Under the pieces are notes generated by a model. The model worked only from the letters and a program-made list of their open reading frames with translations, was not told the origin of the DNA and searched no databases. A stretch of 64,000 nucleotides of DNA from CAZUHB01 sp964620445 (GTDB lineage Bacteria > Planctomycetota > B15-G4 > CAYZWU01), in NCBI GenBank assembly GCA_964620445.1, contig CAZUHB010000019.1, positions 33,318 to 97,317 on the forward strand. The letters run 5' to 3'. The first letter of the stretch is position 1. The number at the start of each line of letters is the position of its first letter. The translations under genes were made by a program, and so were the position numbers. Positions 61,654-64,000 of this stretch are shown here, in pieces.

Positions 61654-63750
61654 ATGGCGTTGAAGATTGGGATCGATGTTGGCGGTACGTTTACCGATTT
61701 TCTGGTCTCTGACGAGAAAGGGCGTACCGGGATTTTCAAGGTTCTGTCCACCCCGGGAGATCCGTCGATCGGGTTGATGAACGGCCTCGAGGAGATCGCC
61801 GCGGCACGTGAACTGCCGCTTGCCGACCTCCTCGCACAGGTGGACACGATCGTTCACGGCACCACGGTGACGACCAACGCGGCTCTCACCGATACGGGCG
61901 CGCGAACCGGTCTGCTCACCACGCCCGGCGTGCGCGACGCGCTCGAGATGCGGCGCGGGATCCGCGAGGAGCAGTACAACAACCGCTTCACCAATGTGCC
62001 GCCCCTCGTTCCGCGCTACCGCCGCCTACCGGTGAATGGCCGCCTCGACTATGCGGGCGGCGAGATCGAGCCCTTCGATCCCGAGAGCGCCCGCGCAACA
62101 GCCGAGGCCCTCGCCAATGACAGCGTGGAGTCGGTCGCGGTTTGCTTCATGAACTCCTTCGCCAACGCCGCCCACGAGAAGGCCGCGGCCGCCATCGTGC
62201 GCGAGGTCCTCCCCGACGCGTTCCTCTCGGTCTCGTCCGAGGTGCTCCCGTCGATCCGCTTCTACGATCGCGTGAGCACCACCGTGCTCAACGCCTACGT
62301 CGGCCCCAAGCTCGACTCCTACATGAAGAGCCTGATCAGCAAGCTCGCCGAGGCCGGCTACGCGAACATCCTCCTCATCATGCAGTCGAACGGCGGCGTG
62401 GTCACCCCCGAGGTGGCGCGCGAACGGCCCGCCATGACGCTCCTCTCCGGCCCGGCAGCCGGACCGGGCGCGGGGCTCATCTACACCGGCCTCCACGGCT
62501 GGCGCGACTATCTCACCGTCGACATGGGCGGAACGAGCTTCGACGCCGCCCTGGTGCGCGACGGCACGCCGCTCACGATGACCGAGGGCGAGATCGGCCG
62601 CCGCCGTCTGGCGCTCCCCATGCTCGACATCGTCACCATCGGCGCCGGAGGCGGTTCGATCGGCTCGATCGACGAGGGCGGCCTCCTCCGCATGGGACCG
62701 CAAAGCGCGGGCGCCGATCCCGGCCCGGCGTGCTACGGACGGGGCGGCACGAATCCGGCCTGCACCGACGCCGACCTCGTGCTCGGCTACCTCGACCCCG
62801 ACTTCTTCGCCGGAGGCAAGCTTCCCCTCGACCGGCTCGCGGCGACCAAGGCTATCGACGAACGGATCGCCACGCACCTGGGCATGACCGTCGAGGACGC
62901 CGCCGCCGGAATGTACCGCGTGATCAACACGAACATGGCCCACGGCGTGCGCGAGGTCACGGTCAAGCGCGGCTTCGATCCGCGCGAGTTCCCCATGGTG
63001 GTCGCTGGCGGCGCGGGGCCGCTTCACGCCTGCATGATCTGCACCGAGCTCGAAATCCCCTTCTTCATCGTGCCGCGCGAGTCGTCGATCTTCTGCGCCG
63101 CCGGGATGCTCCTCTCCGATCTGCGCCACGACTTCGTGCGCTCCTGCGTGGCGTCGCTCGCCGATCTCGACCGCGCCCGCCTCGCCGGCCTTCTCGAGGA
63201 GATGGTGAACGACGGAAAGGCCACTCTCGGCTCGGAAAAGATCCCGCCCGACCGGATGCGCTTCGACGTCTCCGTCGACATGCGCTACGTGAAGCAGTAC
63301 CACGAGGTCACCTGCCCCGCCTCGCTCGACGCGGTCCGCTCGGGCGACCTCGAGAGCCTGCTCGCCGGCTTTCATGCGGAACACAACCGGCTCTACGGTT
63401 ACTCCCTCGAGGACGAGGGCACCCCGGTGGAGCTGATCAACATCCGCGTGCGCGCCACGGGCGTGACCGGCAAGCCCGCCTTCGTCGAGGAGAGCGCCGG
63501 AAGAGCGAACGCCGAGGACGCGCTCAAGGGGGAACGCCCGGTCCACGTTCCCGAGGCGGGCCGCTTTCAGACGGTGCCGGTCTTCGACGGCCACGCCCTG
63601 CGAAACGGCAACCGGATCGAGGGCCCGGCCATCCTCGAGCAGGTGAACACGACCATCTTCGTGAGCGGCAACTTCGACTGCTTCGTCGACGGCCGCGGCT
63701 CCTACGTGGTGCATCGCAAGGATTACACGGTGGAACCGGGGAGGGTGTAG
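61654..63750 (+). CDS. hyuA: Hydantoinase/oxoprolinase subunit A
   Basis: A 698-residue ATP-dependent amidohydrolase subunit of the hydantoinase A/5-oxoprolinase family (acetone-carboxylase-related). The actin-like ATPase fold opens with KIGIDVGGTFTDFLVSDEKG; IVHGTTVTTNAAL, RRGIREEQYNNRF and LLSGPAAGPGAGLIYTG follow. The second ATPase segment has TVDMGGTSFDAALV and TIGAGGGSIGSIDEGG. The length is typical. ATG 61654 is preceded by GGGAGG six bases away; upstream in-frame sequence is REP, not coding. It is followed by hyuB. The substrate (hydantoin, 5-oxoproline, or a ketone) is not predictable. Confidence 0.92.
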   Translation: MALKIGIDVGGTFTDFLVSDEKGRTGIFKVLSTPGDPSIGLMNGLEEIAAARELPLADLLAQVDTIVHGTTVTTNAALTDTGARTGLLTTPGVRDALEMRRGIREEQYNNRFTNVPPLVPRYRRLPVNGRLDYAGGEIEPFDPESARATAEALANDSVESVAVCFMNSFANAAHEKAAAAIVREVLPDAFLSVSSEVLPSIRFYDRVSTTVLNAYVGPKLDSYMKSLISKLAEAGYANILLIMQSNGGVVTPEVARERPAMTLLSGPAAGPGAGLIYTGLHGWRDYLTVDMGGTSFDAALVRDGTPLTMTEGEIGRRRLALPMLDIVTIGAGGGSIGSIDEGGLLRMGPQSAGADPGPACYGRGGTNPACTDADLVLGYLDPDFFAGGKLPLDRLAATKAIDERIATHLGMTVEDAAAGMYRVINTNMAHGVREVTVKRGFDPREFPMVVAGGAGPLHACMICTELEIPFFIVPRESSIFCAAGMLLSDLRHDFVRSCVASLADLDRARLAGLLEEMVNDGKATLGSEKIPPDRMRFDVSVDMRYVKQYHEVTCPASLDAVRSGDLESLLAGFHAEHNRLYGYSLEDEGTPVELINIRVRATGVTGKPAFVEESAGRANAEDALKGERPVHVPEAGRFQTVPVFDGHALRNGNRIEGPAILEQVNTTIFVSGNFDCFVDGRGSYVVHRKDYTVEPGRV

Positions 63751-63794
63751 GCAATGCATGCCAGGGACTACCAGGTGGAATCAGGGAGGGAGAA

Positions 63795-64000
63795 GTGACA
63801 GTGCCCATCGATCCGATCCTCGTCTCAGTGCTCCAGCGCGCCTTCAAATCGATCACCGACGAGATGAGCATCTCCCTCACCAAGACGACGCGCTCGCCGA
63901 TCCTGTGCGAGGCCAAGGATTTCGTCACCGGCCTCTACGACGGGAAGGGCCGCATGCTCGAGCAGACCGAGAACCTGCCGATCCTCTCCTTCTCCCTGGC
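63795..64000 (+). CDS. hyuB: Hydantoinase/oxoprolinase subunit B (5' part)
   Basis: The first 68 codons of the B subunit, cut by the window end. It starts at GTG 63795 (GGAGG five bases upstream; a second in-frame GTG at 63801 is possible). The N-terminal sequence PIDPILVSVLQRAFKSITDE and TKTTRSPILCEAKDF is the conserved opening of HyuB, which pairs with HyuA. It lies 44 bases after hyuA. Confidence 0.88.
   Translation, partial: MTVPIDPILVSVLQRAFKSITDEMSISLTKTTRSPILCEAKDFVTGLYDGKGRMLEQTENLPILSFSL

Noticed and set aside
1..64000. tRNA genes
   Set aside because: I saw no GTTCGANNC T-loop with matching acceptor and anticodon arms on either strand; the one similar string near 7119 is inside rnpB.

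Overview
The window is a 64 kb stretch of GC-rich bacterial chromosome, probably from a metagenome-assembled genome, because a 100-N scaffold gap breaks one gene. Gene content points to Planctomycetota or another PVC/Hydrogenedentota-like lineage. The signs are two tandem-DUF1080 domains, secreted squalene-cyclase-fold proteins, parallel beta-helix proteins, ECF sigma factors tied to carboxypeptidase-regulatory-like repeats, formylglycine-generating-enzyme modules and very large exported proteins. The phylum is an inference; there is no rRNA and I saw no tRNA.

Layout. 1-9.5 kb: a truncated DEAD-box helicase, a DUF1080/AEC transporter/membrane glycosyltransferase operon, a DUF1847 protein, a probable structured small RNA, a Nudix hydrolase, the RNase P RNA gene with its promoter, a SHOCT lipoprotein, and a His-rich membrane protein split by the gap. 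9.5-20.7 kb: GT2, acyl-CoA dehydrogenase, two squalene-cyclase-fold exported proteins, an M29 aminopeptidase, a duplicated beta-helix protein and a methyltransferase. 20.8-31.5 kb: leuS with a TGS GTPase, a COG3014-like/LpoB-like lipoprotein pair, an M14 carboxypeptidase and an SSS symporter. 31.6-35.3 kb: DAHP synthase behind a tyrosine-codon attenuator, then an opposing SDR-thiolase-DUF35 operon. 35.6-46 kb: an ECF sigma factor with a membrane partner, a TlpA-like selenoprotein, and a sigma factor fused to a membrane-anchored repeat protein. 46-54.5 kb: an exported caspase-FGE protein, a MobA-like nucleotidyltransferase diverging from a three-subunit molybdenum hydroxylase operon, an alpha/beta hydrolase and a Mth938-like protein. 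54.5-64 kb: a fucose-isomerase-family enzyme, a giant HExxH protease, a RAYT transposase with REP-like palindromes, and hyuA/hyuB, with hyuB cut by the window end.

Three items stand out. (1) At 40747 an in-frame TGA lies exactly where a TlpA-type redox motif has its first cysteine (U-P-A-C). It is followed by a hairpin with a GGU loop spaced like a bacterial SECIS, so two apparent open frames are very probably one selenoprotein gene. (2) In front of DAHP synthase lie a sigma-70 promoter, a 16-residue leader peptide with five tyrosine codons in six, alternative hairpins and a terminator, forming a textbook ribosome-mediated tyrosine attenuator. (3) A RAYT transposase is flanked by palindromes of one sequence family that also occurs 6 kb away. 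A promoter-to-terminator unit at about 5.8-6.0 kb is a candidate unnamed RNA.

The genes from 35.6 to 46 kb share carboxypeptidase-regulatory-like repeats and look like one functional neighbourhood for envelope signalling and redox work. The 48.5-54 kb genes form a molybdenum hydroxylase module with its probable cofactor-maturation enzyme.
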